Part shown: positions 1-9,984 of the stretch, one piece after another
Layout: every line of letters starts with the position of its first letter
Numbering within the stretch: position 1 is the first letter of the stretch
NCBI GenBank assembly: GCA_014529385.2
Contig: CM043959.1
Span: 48,179,928 to 48,243,927, forward strand
DNA: 64,000 nt
Source of the DNA: Adiantum capillus-veneris
Taxonomy: Eukaryota; Streptophyta; Polypodiopsida; Polypodiales; Pteridaceae
Reading direction: 5' to 3'
Notes under the pieces: generated by a model
The model's input: only the letters and a program-made list of their open reading frames with translations
The model's database searches: none
Told to the model about the DNA's origin: nothing
Made by a program: the position numbers and the translations under genes

Positions 1-905
1 CTATGAATTTAGGCTGGTACTATGCAATGTATAGGATTTGGTACTAGGGATCCTTTTTGGTACTATGAATTTAAGCTAGTACTATGCAATGTACAGGATT
101 TGGTACTAGGGATCCTTTTTGGTACTGTGAAATCAAGCTAGTACTATGCAATGTACACGATTTGGTACTAGGGATCCTTTTTGGTACTATGAATTCAAGC
201 TAGTACTATGCAATGTACATTATTTGGTACTAATGATCCTTTTGGGTACTATGAATTTAGGCTGGTACCATGCAATGTAGAGAATTTGGTATTGGGGATC
301 ATGTTTGGTAATATGAATTCAGGCTGGTGCCATGCAATGTACAGAATTTGGTACTAGAGATCTTGCTTGGTACTATGAACTCAGGTATTAGAGATCCTGT
401 TTGGTACTAGGTTTAGTACTATGAATTCAAGTTGGTACCATGCAACGTACAAAATTTGGTACTAGAGATCCTGCTTGGTACTATGAACTCAGGCTAGTAC
501 CATGCAATGTACGAAACTTGGTACTAGCAATCCTGTTTGGTACTCTGAATTCAGGCTAGTACCATGCAATGTACAGAATTTGGTAGTAGGGACCCTGTTT
601 TGTACTATGGATTCGGTTGGTACTATGCAATGTACATAATTTGGTACTTGGACCCTGCTTGGTCCTATGAATACATTCTTGTTCTATGCAATGTACAAAA
701 ATGTACCCACTTTGGTACTATGAATCCAGTTTGGTACTATCAATCCAGTTTGGTGCTTTTCTGCACCACTTAATTTGGTACTATAGCCTGAAATCTGGCA
801 ATACAGTGCCAAATTTGGTATTTTAGAATGAGTTGGTGGTTTACATTGTTAATTTTGGTACTGTAAACTACTTTGGTGCTTTGCTATTTTATAGTAATAT
901 TCTGA
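1..905. repeat. 62-bp minisatellite array built on TTTGGTACT
   Basis: A tandem array with a very regular 62-bp period: the GATCC/GATCT landmark recurs at 49, 111, 173, 235, 297 and 359. Each unit contains GGTACTATGAATTCAGGCT, GTACCATGCAATGTAC and TTTGGTACTAGGGATCC-like blocks. The array becomes irregular after about 400 and fades by about 880. It runs off the left edge of the window. It lies directly upstream of the first recognisable codons of gene A and ends near a plausible splice acceptor (TGTATATAG at about 935), so it may be intronic. The short open frame inside it (564-773) is simply translated repeat. Confidence 0.9.
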
Positions 906-932
906 GCTCTAATGTGGATCAAATTTTGTATA

Positions 933-2866
933 TAGGTGGAGCTCTACAGAAGATTCAAAAGCACGTATCCTGCGGTGGAGTTGTCACTTAGGTCCTTTGA
1001 GACACTCAAGCCATTCTTTGTCCGAAAATTAAAGGAGCTCTATACTTGGTGTTGTATTTACCACATCCAGATGGTATACTTCAGGGATTATTTCAATCAA
1101 ATGCACCAGAACAAGTTTGGGCATCACGCAAAGGAACATCCATGTACATGCTCCATTTGTGGTACACAGTGTGAAGTAGGTGAGTGTTCTGCAAACTAGG
1201 TAGTTTTTCAGCACATAAGTATCTTGCTGGATTTCATATTGTGCCCTTGTCCTAAGGATCACGAATATCATGCACAGAGATGATTTTTGGGAGAGTGCCC
1301 TAGATGCGGTGTAAAGAAGTTGTCATTCTGCCCATACGAGATTGCAACAGATAGCAGGGAGGTGATTGTTAAGATATTTAAGGATGTGGGTATTGGACAG
1401 GTTAATGCTGAAGGAAACGAGAAGAAGAGAAAGGAGTTAGTCGTGGAAAGGATGAAAAGTGCAAATTTCATTCATCTTTTTTCAGATCATCTGAAAAGAT
1501 TTGTCAAGCACAACTTTATTTTTAGGTGGTAGGCCCAACAATTTAAAGACTGCTTGCTAAAGTTTCCAAGCAATGTTGTGGTTTTTGTTTTGATTTTGCA
1601 GAGAATTAGAGCTTTAAAGTGTAGAATGAGATTTAGTCCATGCATTGGTGGTGAACACAGGTCACAATACTGGTGCACATATCTTATATCAAAAATTCAG
1701 TAGGAGCCATTGAGAAGACTCTGCATTTTTACATATCAGACGATAAGATCCATGACACGCTCTTTGTTTAGCACTGTTTTCTCTTGCATGATAGTTGGAT
1801 GAAACAACAAGGACAGTGTTTCCATTATCATTGGGTTTGGTCAGATGGTGCCGCTTCACAGCTCAAGGCACGACGACCATACTATTTTGTAGCCAAGTAT
1901 TATCAGTTGTTGGCAGGATTGCATATGATGCACAACTTCTCCGCTTTAGGACATGGAAAAGGAGAGCATGATGGTGCAGGTGCTGTTATCAAGAGAACCT
2001 TGACACATGAGGAGCTAAATCCCGATAGCTGTCACATGAAGTGTGCGGCTGATGTGGTCAATTTTCTAAACGCGAGGTTTAACATAGCAAGGGAAGGTGG
2101 GGGTGCCAGCACAAGAAGGGTCTTCTGGTTGGTTTCATCGAATGATGTGTTGTGTTCTCCACTATGGGACTGCAAACCAATTGCAGGGTCTCGCTCATTC
2201 CATCGTGTTTACTGCTACTCAACACACAATCCATGTGATGTGCGTTTTTGGACGCTGTATTGCTTTTGTGATCCTTGTGTGCATGGCCAATGGAGGAGGT
2301 GCAATAATAAATAGCGCACTGAAGAATGGAAATAACTCTCCATTGAGCCATTGATAGAGTCTGTACAAGTAGATAGTGATGAGGACGAGGATGATGAGGA
2401 GAACTACAATGATCTGCTTTCGTCCCAAGTGAGTGTGGATTTAACCATGCCTATGTATGAAGGAGACCCTAAGGTGCTGAGCCAATTACTGTCCATTGGG
2501 GATAACTTTGCAGTGAAAGCAGCCGAGGAGAAAGAGGACTTCTACCTTCTAAAGTGCACCAAAACCATGTACGAGGCACCAAGAGTACTGAAGGACCTTT
2601 GGCATAACAAGATCGTAAAGGGTGTAATTCTGGTTGAGGGTTTGTACTATGCCCAGGTTGAGGGAAAAGTTGATACTTATACCCTATTGAATGAGAAACC
2701 ACCGGTCATGATCTACTCCCATCTTGTTAGAGCCATACGGTTCCCCATGGAGGTCAAACCGGGCCTGCATAACCATTTTAAACTATCCTCAGAGATATAT
2801 GAAAATATCTACAATAGTATGCCATATGACAAAGGGAGTGACCACAAGAGGAGCCATACAACGTAA
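933..2866 (+). pseudogene. Gene A: decayed DDE-transposase-like protein with zinc clusters
   Basis: A single ancestral coding frame of about 640 codons can be followed. It reads in one frame from 936 to about 1588, then shifts once inside a T-rich run (about 1585-1595) and continues in another frame to the TAA at 2864. In-frame stops lie at 1197, 1281, 1530, 1607, 1622, 1634, 1652, 1769 and 2312. Seen in order: RRFKSTYP and FFVRKLKE; Cys clusters CSICGTQC, CPCP, CPRCGVKKLSFCP; KHNFIFRW; DFAEN (Asp at 1592); SMHW then QVTILVHISY; VWSDGAASQ (Asp at 1844); HGKGEHDGAG (Glu 1964, Asp 1970); YCFCDPC; then an acidic linker and a globular C-terminus. The D to D gap is 84 residues and the D to E gap is 40, which fits an RNase-H-fold DDE enzyme. 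I recognise these motifs from uncharacterised eukaryotic proteins, not from a named superfamily. The 5' end is outside the window or upstream of the repeat array. Clearly non-functional here. Confidence 0.72.
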
Positions 2867-3310
2867 ACCCCAACTACAAGTCTTGCCACTGGTAGCAACA
2901 GTTGTAATTATCTTGAATAGAATCTTACTTGTGATCAGTAGTGTGTACTTGCTAATTTGTTTTCATCCGACTCTTGTAGTACCAAATTTGATAGCCAGAC
3001 TGCCTAATCCTTGTTTGATAGCAGGATACTTTAATATGGTTGAAAATATCTTAGTCAGGTGCAAGAATCCGGGTTTAGTTATCAATGGGACAGAAATTAA
3101 AGTGGGAAGGAGTAATCAATGCTTGTGGGTTATTTGACATTTCTGCTGATTCAGTCTTCACATGCAAATAGCAACAGAAAAATTCCAAAGAAGTGGCAAG
3201 AAAAAGATCATGTGCAAAAAAATTAAGTGCATGTGTAAAACTTTTGCAGACGAAGGTTCATGCCCAGCAATAATTTCTTATTACACGAAAATGCCAGTCT
3301 TTTACAGAAT
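2867..3310. other. Spacer between convergent genes A and B
   Basis: This holds the 3' flanks of both decayed genes. The open frames here have no recognisable motifs. No terminal inverted repeat or LTR was seen. Polyadenylation signals for A and B would be expected here but none stands out. Confidence 0.5.
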
Positions 3311-3742
3311 CTTTTACACATTAGGGGGGTCAAATCGGTACGAGTGCCCTTCCAAAGATACAAAGTAATCAGCAACATACAGGGAGATGTCGTCCTCTAC
3401 ATCAAACAGGGGTGTGCGCTGGCTATAAGCGGTGGGGAACTTCTCATCTAGCCATCCTGTGATCCATGGCAGAATGACATTCATGAGATACTTCGGCTTT
3501 CGGATCGTAATAGTTTGGCTCATATGTCCGAATGTAGCAGCACTACTCATAATCGTTCTTCAATGATTTGTATCTTGTGTCGTCCACAAGGAGCGTGCTG
3601 GCTTCATTAAATTGAGGATGCTTGCGCCAAACTGTTCGTAGGAGCTTCAAGAAAATGGTCTTGTCGCCGAACTACCCCAAAAGGCCTGCCACATCCTTCA
3701 TAGAGGAAGCCCATTTTTCACAATGGGACTGGTCAAAAATAT
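3311..3742 (-). pseudogene. Gene B exon: C-terminal half of FCP1/NIF-type HAD domain
   Basis: The exon begins after a CAG acceptor (3743-3745) and reads IFDQSHC, then KTIFLKLLRTVW, then FNEASTLLVDDTRYKSL. In FCP1/NIF phosphatase-like proteins the DQSxC stretch and the (L/V)DD(T/S)xxK stretch are core HAD features, the latter holding the acidic metal-binding motif. There is an in-frame TAG between the two stretches and a frameshift just after TRYKSL. The remaining frame (3314-3550) continues with LPWITGWLDEK and ends in FDPPNV. The likely ancestral role is a phosphatase-like enzyme acting on phospho-Ser/Thr, but that is inferred from family resemblance only. Confidence 0.62.
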
Positions 3743-3759
3743 CTGTGTCAAGTAAACTA

Positions 3760-4440
3760 AGTTGTTGGAGCGAGTATATAGTTCAGAGTACCAAAGTCTG
3801 AAAAATAGCAACAACCAGTTCTGTACATAACAGTACCAAAGCACCAAAGTACCAAAAGTACCAAAGGACTTAATCACCAAAGTTTGAAAATTAGCAAGTT
3901 CTGTACATAACAGTACCAAAGTACCAAAGGACTTAAACAACCAAAAAAAGAAAAACAGCAAGTTCTGTACATATCAGTACCAAAGTACCAAAGTACCAAA
4001 GGACTTAAATCACCACAGTCTGAAAAACAGCAAGTTCTTTACATAACAGTACCAAAGTACTAAAGGACTGAAATCACCAAAAAAAGAAAAACAACAAGTT
4101 CTGTACATAACATTACCAAAGTAAGCTGTGCAAATAGTACCAGGTTGTATGGACAGTATCAAGTTGTGCAAACAGTACCAAATGTACCAAAGGACCAAAA
4201 TGAATAAAAATAACCAAAAAGAACCAAAAGAAACAAATAATACCCAATTGTGAAAACAGTACCAAATTGTGCTAACATTACCAAAATTTTGTAGACAGTA
4301 TCGATTTGTACAAACAGTACCAAATCCTATACACGATAGTACCAGATAGTACAAAAAGAACCAATAGTACCAGAATATGTACAAATTAGTAGCAAAGGTA
4401 GATACAGTACCAAAATCAGCCTTGGAAGCTAAGGGATTCA
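3760..4440. repeat. AGTACCAAA minisatellite inside a gene B intron
   Basis: Dense AGTACCAAA / GTACCAAAG motifs on the plus strand, which is TTTGGTACT in the sense direction of gene B. Sub-units such as 'CAAGTTCTGTACATAACAG' plus 'TACCAAAGTACCAAAGGAC' recur at roughly 70-100 bp. The array fills the intron predicted between the donor at 4459-4460 and the acceptor at 3743-3744 (718 bp). Confidence 0.85.
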
Positions 4441-4460
4441 AACCTAAATAGAGACTTTAC

Positions 4461-4785
4461 ATCTTTATCAACTTAGGGAAGCAAGCATGTAGTATGGTCA
4501 TCATTGTGTCTTTGGCTGCAGGACCAAAGCATCACCTCCTTAGGCTAAGGATGAAATCCTCTGCATCAGGTGTGACCACACAGTATTTGTGCAGGGAGAC
4601 CTGCACACATTGGGGCATACATCCCTCTGGAAATGGGATTTTCCACAAATCTTTGGGTTCTTCATGACAATCCTTCAACAGAACTCCATTCACATCCAGA
4701 ATGACAAGGCGCTTAGTGCTCGCCTTTATGTCCAGTGGCATTGATTTATCCGGTCGCTTTTCATTCAGCCACCACCTATCCCTCA
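4461..4785 (-). pseudogene. Gene B exon: N-terminal half of FCP1/NIF-type HAD domain
   Basis: The block starts after a CTTCAG acceptor (4786-4791) and reads VRDRWWLNEKRPDKS, then KRLVILDVNGVLL. The LDVNG(L/V)L pattern is the plant-style variant of the HAD nucleophile motif DxDx(T/V), here D-V-N-G-V, so the second Asp is Asn as in many plant FCP1-like proteins. Then come TPDAEDFILSL, an in-frame TGA (4532-4534), and AAKDTMMTILHACFPKLIK up to a GTAAAG donor. The two HAD halves read in order across the repeat-filled intron, which supports the splicing model. Confidence 0.65.
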
Positions 4786-4989
4786 CTGAAGTACCATGAA
4801 GCAAAATGAGTAAAGGAACACCCAGCCTTTTGGCAATAGAAAGTGTGGACATTTAGCACCATTAAAGGTTACCAATTGTTGACAGCATGACATAACAAGG
4901 AACGGACACATTAACATCTGACTGACATGGCACCAAACATTGACAAACGCAAAATGGGATCGTATTTCATGATAAGCCAGAAACAAGTA

Positions 4990-5786
4990 TAAAATGCTGT
5001 TAAATAGCTAATTCTTGAGGTTCGCAGTTTGAGACCACGACCTTTGGGGCGCTTTTTACATTTCATAAGGAAGATTTTGGAGAGTGTGGCACAGTCAATG
5101 CTATAACCTGTTTCTAAGGTTGTCGCCTGCCCCTCATTTTCGGCCTCCTCCATGGATTTTGTTTCCTCCGCAAAATAAGCTACCTCCTCCGTGCCATACT
5201 CCTTCGCACCCTCATCAGGTTTCGCCTCCTTCACACTGTCAGCAAGTTCCGCCTCACTCTTTGCTTGCTGCCTCGTCTTTCTGCCTGCCTTCTCCTCTAA
5301 ATACTTTGGAGTTGCATCCAAACACTCGGCCGCCGAGGGAACTTCCACTGCCACCTCCTCATGAGCCTGAATTTCTGCGTTGTTCTTCTTGCCTAGCTCT
5401 ATCTCTATGTCATCAACTTCCTCAATCGGTTCACTTTCCTGTTTATCCTTCTCCTACACTTCAGTTTTTTAGTTTAGCTTCTGCCATACCAGAGCCCACA
5501 CCAGCCTCAGACCCTTTCCCTTCCACTATGCTGGCATTAGGGCCTTGTTGGCTTTCCTGCGCTTTGGCTTTAGTGTTATCTTCCTCCAAAATGAAGTCTA
5601 GAGCAGGCTCATCCTTTTTGCCTTCCATCATGTTGGCACAAATGTCATACAGTACTTCATGCACTGACTTATAAGGATCTTCCTGGAGCATGTGACTAGC
5701 ATTTGACTTGTCATATGCAGGAAGATCCTTTCGATCCACAGGGGTGTTGGTGTTGTCATGGGTGTCCGCACCAAACGATTCTCTCC
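4990..5786 (-). pseudogene. Gene B exon: long acidic, low-complexity region
   Basis: The exon begins after a GTATATGTAG acceptor (5787-5788) with RESFGADTHDNTNTPVDRKDLPAYD, followed by a Glu/Lys/Ala-rich stretch with a frameshift and stops near 5440-5465. It continues as KDKQESEPIEEVDDIEIELGKK and further acidic repeats, ending in a basic patch (KKRPKGRGLKLR). It looks like a disordered linker. No catalytic motif is visible. The 3' boundary is uncertain. Confidence 0.5.
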
Positions 5787-5877
5787 CTACATATACACAA
5801 AGATGAAAGAGAAGATTAGATCACAAATTCAACTGATGTTATAAGCATGTAGTGTCCAACACAAACACCCCACTTAC

Positions 5878-6227
5878 TCTTCAATAATGACGTCCCTGAA
5901 ATCCAGGCCTTTGCCTCCGAAGGGATTGCAGTGTTGCAAAGTGCCTTCACGCACGTATCTTCCATTCTCAATACACCTGCAAAACACAGTGGATGGTACT
6001 GATGCTTGCAAGGAAGCATGAAGGTACCAACCACGTAAGAAGCCTCCAAAGCCTCCCCACAGGAAACACAAGAACCAAACACATGTATTGTGTTTTCAGG
6101 GTCCACAACATGAGTCCTTGGAGTCAACGTGTGAGTCATCCCTCTCTTCACATCAGCAGAGAGCTTGCTTACAAATTCGTATTGGTCTTGGGTTTCCAGG
6201 GACTTGTTGTAGAGCCTGGCATACTCT
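5878..6227 (-). pseudogene. Gene B exon: RING-like zinc-binding domain
   Basis: The frame reads REYARLYNKSLETQDQYEFV, then GSCVSCGEAL, PCKHQYHPLCF, and DTCVKALCN. Spacing CxxC ... CxHxxHxxC ... CxxxxC resembles a RING/treble-clef finger of the type found C-terminally in several uncharacterised plant proteins. A strong GTAAGT donor ends the exon at 5877. The acceptor upstream (around 6228) is weaker, with GCAAAG the best choice. This exon is free of stops, unlike its neighbours. Ubiquitin-ligase activity is possible but not shown. Confidence 0.6.
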
Positions 6228-6289
6228 CTTTGCAAAACAGAATGCTCTCGTAATTTACTTACCAAAACAACCAAGATGCATGGAAGAAC

Positions 6290-7880
6290 ACATGCAATAG
6301 CAAAAAATTATTGAAAGAGTACCAAAATAAAACAAAACAATACCCTACAGGCACCAAAATAGTACCAAAATTGACTGCTAGCAAGGAATAACACATGCTA
6401 TACCAAAATATTATTGCAACAATTACAAAATAGAACCAAGACAGTACCAAATCCAACAATTAGCAAAGAAAACATTTTTAGAAGAAAATACCAATGTAGT
6501 ATCAAGGTACTAGAAATACCAAAAGTACCAAAAGTACCTAAAATACCAAAAGTTTCAACAGTACCAGAGCAGTTTCAAGCACCAAAAGTACCCAAGTCAT
6601 ACTCAACATTACAGTATAAGACAGTAACTAGAAAGTACCAAAATAAGTAATCAGACTACCCAAAGAGCAGATAAATACCCAGAGTACCAAGGATTGTGCC
6701 ACATAGCACCCAAGGAAAATTTGTAAACTATATGAGTACTAAAATTCTCAAGGCAGTGCCAAAATGGTCAAAGAGAGAACCAAATAAAATAAATAAGCAC
6801 AAAAGGTTACACGGAAAGTACCAAAAGTACCAAAATAGGTTGAAGTACCAACTGTTTCAAAAGTACCAAATCAGTATCAAGCACCAAAAGTACCCAAGTC
6901 ATACTCACCATTACAGTATAAGACTGTAACTAGAAAGTACCAAAATAAGTAATCAGACTACCCAATGCACAGATAAGCACCCAGATTACCAAAGATTGTG
7001 CCACGTAGCACCCAAGGCAAATCTGTAGACTAAATGAGTACCAAAAATTCTCAAGGCAGTACCAAAATGGTCAAAGAGAGAACCAAATAAAATAAAGAAG
7101 CACAAAAGGTTACAAGGGAAGTACCAAATGTACCAAAATAGGTTGAAGTACCAAATGTTTCAAGAGTACCAAAGCAATATCAAGCACCAAAAGTACCCAA
7201 GTCAACTCAACATTACAGTATAAAACTGTAACTAGAAAGTTCCAAAATAAGTAATAAGAGTACCTAATGAACAGAAAAGCACCCAGAGTACCAAAGATTG
7301 TGCCACATAGCACCCAAGACAATATCTGTAAACTATATGAGTACCAAAAATTCTCAAGCCAATACCAGAATGATCGAAGAGAGAACCAATTAAAATAACT
7401 AAGCACCAAAAGGTTACAAGGGAAGTACGAACATAGTAGTTAGTGTTTGATTAAATACCCAAATCAGTTTAAAAAGTACCAAAACAGTTCAAAAATAAGC
7501 AAACCACTTTCAAAAAAAAACTGGAAAGTACCAAGACATTTAAAGAAGATACCAAAGTACTAAGTAGCATGTATCATAGCAATCCCAAAATAGAATTGAA
7601 AAAGACCAAATGATCAGAAAAGCACCAAAAGTACCATGGATTGTGCCATTATAGAATCCAAAACAATACAAATAGTACAGTGTAAAACTCAAAATTTAGA
7701 AACAAGTACCAATATAGTACCAAGGAGTTCAAATGAGTACCGAATGAAATGAAGCAGTAGCATAAAGTACTAAGGAAAGTTCCAGCACTGCCCTTAGTGT
7801 TAAATAAAAGTACCAAAACAGTTAGAGAGAGTACCAAACCAGTCCAAAATAGTACTAAAACCCATAAAAATGTCAGCAAA
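6290..7880. repeat. AGTACCAAA intronic array with 302-bp higher-order repeat
   Basis: The motif AGTACCAAA is scattered throughout. Superimposed is a higher-order unit: the block beginning GATTGTGCCACATAGCACCC recurs at 6692, 6994 and 7296 (302 bp apart), with a decayed fourth copy near 7639. Each unit includes GGTCAAAGAGAGAACCAA and AAGGTTACA landmarks. The array occupies the large intron of gene B between the GTATTG donor at 7979-7980 and the zinc-finger exon. Confidence 0.87.
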
Positions 7881-7980
7881 TAAACTAGTCAAGAAGTGAA
7901 ACATGCCAAATCACCAAACCTTGAGCAGAATAAAAACTTTCAACAGTCGTACACAATGCAATAAGCCAGAAATACAATAC

Positions 7981-8859
7981 CTCCTGCTGTTCAACCTCAG
8001 CTTGGAGCTTCTTGATATTTTCGGAAACCCCGTGCCGTCGTAACAAGTGCCGACTTGCTCCCAGCTCAGCCTCCACCTCTCTGATCTCTTCATCAGGGAT
8101 AGGGATTTGCTGCAGCACACCGATGCGCGCCTCCAGGGTATCAATATCCTCCATCAAATTTTTTGCCACGCCATCTTTACCCTCATATACCGATAGCTGG
8201 TCCTTGTTTGCTTGTATAGAGGCCTTCAGGTCTATTAGTTTTGATGACCCTGGATGTGACACCTGCTTTTGGAGTCTTTGGAGCAATGCCTCTAAGTCAG
8301 GTAGATAGTTAGCCATTGCCCCTTTGACACCTTGCTCTGGTTCTGTGCAGATGTTGTTGCCACTTTGAGTCATGCGAGCCTTCTTAACTGACTACAGGAC
8401 AGTTCCAAGGGAGGAAGCATTTTGCTTCCTCCATGTCTCAACTTTACGATCAAGACCGCCAGTCCTAAATGATATCATCTGCAACACTCCTTCCCCAAAC
8501 CGGGCCCATGCTATGCTATGCCCTGTTGGGTCTTTTCTCGCTGCATCACATTTCTCGAACGCATAACCCTTAGCAAATTTGGTGGTCAGTTCACCGCATG
8601 AAGGGGGTCCCTGATAAACTTTGGAGAATAGAAATCTACAGTCATCCACCAGATGTGGTTGCAAATGATTTAAATAAATTTTGCTGTTCTTTTGGAACTT
8701 GTACTTGAAAACAGATAATCACTGCTCGGATGGCAAGTCCTCATGAGTCAGGTCGTTAGGGAGTTTTTCTTCTAGACTAAGGCCATACTCCTCATTGAAA
8801 TTCCTCTACTGTATAATAGAACCTGGTTTGTTGAGGGTACTCCTCCATTTGATTCTTAC
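7981..8859 (-). pseudogene. Gene B exon 2: conserved Cys/aromatic domain plus coiled coil
   Basis: The exon starts after a CATTTCAG acceptor (8860-8861) with VRIKWRSTLNKPGS. Then come LQPHLVDDCRFLFSKVYQGPPSCGE, KGYAFEKCDAARKDPTGHS and IAWARFGEGVLQM. These blocks look strongly conserved and remind me of uncharacterised plant proteins, though I cannot name the family. Stops lie at 8806-8808 (TAG), 8719-8721 (TGA, probably from Trp) and 8392-8394 (TAG, probably from Gln). The second half is a Leu/Gln/Glu-rich coiled coil (LPDLEALLQRLQKQV ... DIDTLEARIGVLQQI ... LQAEVEQQE), ending at a GTATTG donor. Confidence 0.6.
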
Positions 8860-9311
8860 CTGAAATGTCAAACAAATCAGAAATTATTGTGAAACAAAAT
8901 CCAAAGTACCACATTTGTTACTGTACATTTAATAACTAATAACTAATGTGTTTACAATATGATTTATCCATACTCTATTTCCATGAAACTTCAACACTAG
9001 TCTGCAATATTTTTAGTTTTAATCCTTAGCATATGATATACAAAGCTCTAACATAAAGCAAGGAAACTATAGAATCATGTACATTGTCTCAGCTAAACCT
9101 TTCTATCCACAGACATTGAAGCTCCACAACCACTTTTCTAGAATATCCTAGAAAAATACACTTAATACTATAGAGCAAGCTGGATAATTAGCATGGTCCA
9201 AGTCAATTTTCTAATTTTTCTATCATATGCATATGGATTACAAATGAACATTTAAATTCAAAATTTTACACCATCTAATTAACACAAGCCTGATTCCAAT
9301 GAATAGCTTAC

Positions 9312-9504
9312 CATGTCTTGACTTGTTGGCAGATTTTGATTCATCCTCATCAACACGGTGTGAGGTCCGTTTGGAGTCGATTTCAAAAGCCTTGAACTGT
9401 TTTGCACTAGCCCTTGTGTTGGGACTGATTTTGTTCTCTAGCTCTGTTTGTTGAGAGGCGGGGGTGAAAGAACCTTTGTTGTTGCTTCTCCCATGGGTGG
9501 GCAT
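9312..9504 (-). pseudogene. Gene B exon 1 (probable true start)
   Basis: The ATG at 9504 opens MPTHGRSNNKGSF, a short polar, Lys/Ser-rich N-terminus ending SANKSRHG at a textbook donor (GTAAGC, GT at 9310-9311). The start is favoured because it is a genuine ATG with a pyrimidine-rich leader on the coding strand just upstream. The intron to exon 2 spans 8860-9311 and contains no array. Confidence 0.55.
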
Positions 9505-9625
9505 TCCCTCCTTGGCCTTCCCTTTCTGTTTGCATGTTCAAGGTGACGCTCTGCTGGCAGCAGCTCCCTTGGCCTTTGGGGTCCCCATGGTGGGGGAACT
9601 CACACGATAGCAGCTCTGCTACAAT

Positions 9626-9680
<55 letters not shown>

Positions 9681-9984
9681 CTCTGCTACGAGTCTGAGGG
9701 GAGAGAGAGAGATCCCAAGCGCTGGCAAAAAGCGCTCAATTCAAACGGACACAGTTCGGACCACTAAATTTACTAATTACACCACTACTCTCACACGGGC
9801 TAGCCCATTGTGAAACTCCACGACTTGTATTTTTGAGATACAATTATAGCTAAAAAATACAAATCCAAAACTTTTGGGTCTCAAAAATTTCCCTCCAAAG
9901 GATCAAACATGTGGAAAAAAAATTGGCCCTTTTTTTGTACCACCATCCTTTGCTTTCAGCCAAGTAGTAGGTGGTATCTTTGGG
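9505..9984. other. Junction between gene B upstream region and truncated gypsy G1
   Basis: Apart from the GA tract, no gene is visible. The G1 reading frame stops being recognisable at about 9,960-9,985 with no LTR or integrase, so its 3' end was lost at this junction. Confidence 0.6.
9629..9678. repeat. (GA)25 microsatellite upstream of gene B
   Basis: A perfect GA run of about 50 bp. On gene B's coding strand it is a CT tract about 125 bp upstream of the ATG, where plant 5' leaders often carry pyrimidine tracts. Confidence 0.95.

Larger units (their letters stand above)
3311..9504 (-). pseudogene. Gene B: decayed multi-exon gene (Cys/coiled-coil, RING-like and HAD/NIF parts)
   Basis: On the minus strand, an ATG exon with a clean GTAAGC donor is followed by four or five further coding blocks separated by GT-AG-compatible introns. 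All blocks lie in the same direction and in a plausible order. Two introns are packed with the TTTGGTACT minisatellite. Blocks (detailed separately): 9312-9504, 7981-8859, about 5878-6227, about 4990-5786, 4461-4785 and about 3311-3742. Stops and frameshifts occur in most exons, so it is a pseudogene. I cannot exclude two adjacent genes, with the HAD part separate from the rest, because the junction between the acidic block and the HAD exon (4785-4990) is not resolved. A (CT)n tract on the coding strand lies just upstream of the ATG. Confidence 0.6.

Noticed and set aside
564-773. Small protein rich in Tyr/Trp (and similar frames at 3,698-4,441, 6,259-7,879)
   Set aside because: These are translations of the TTTGGTACT repeat in either strand.
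1-905. CRISPR-like regular repeats
   Set aside because: The 62-bp units have no distinct repeat/spacer structure; similarity runs through the whole unit, and the context is a plant nuclear genome. It is a minisatellite.
933-2866. U-to-C or C-to-U RNA editing rescuing the stops in gene A
   Set aside because: Such stop-repair editing is organellar in plants; the frameshift and the neighbouring retrotransposons indicate nuclear pseudogene decay.
5084-5674. 196-codon Pro/Ser-rich frame on the plus strand
   Set aside because: Antisense shadow of the acidic gene B exon (Glu codons read as Leu/Pro/Ser).
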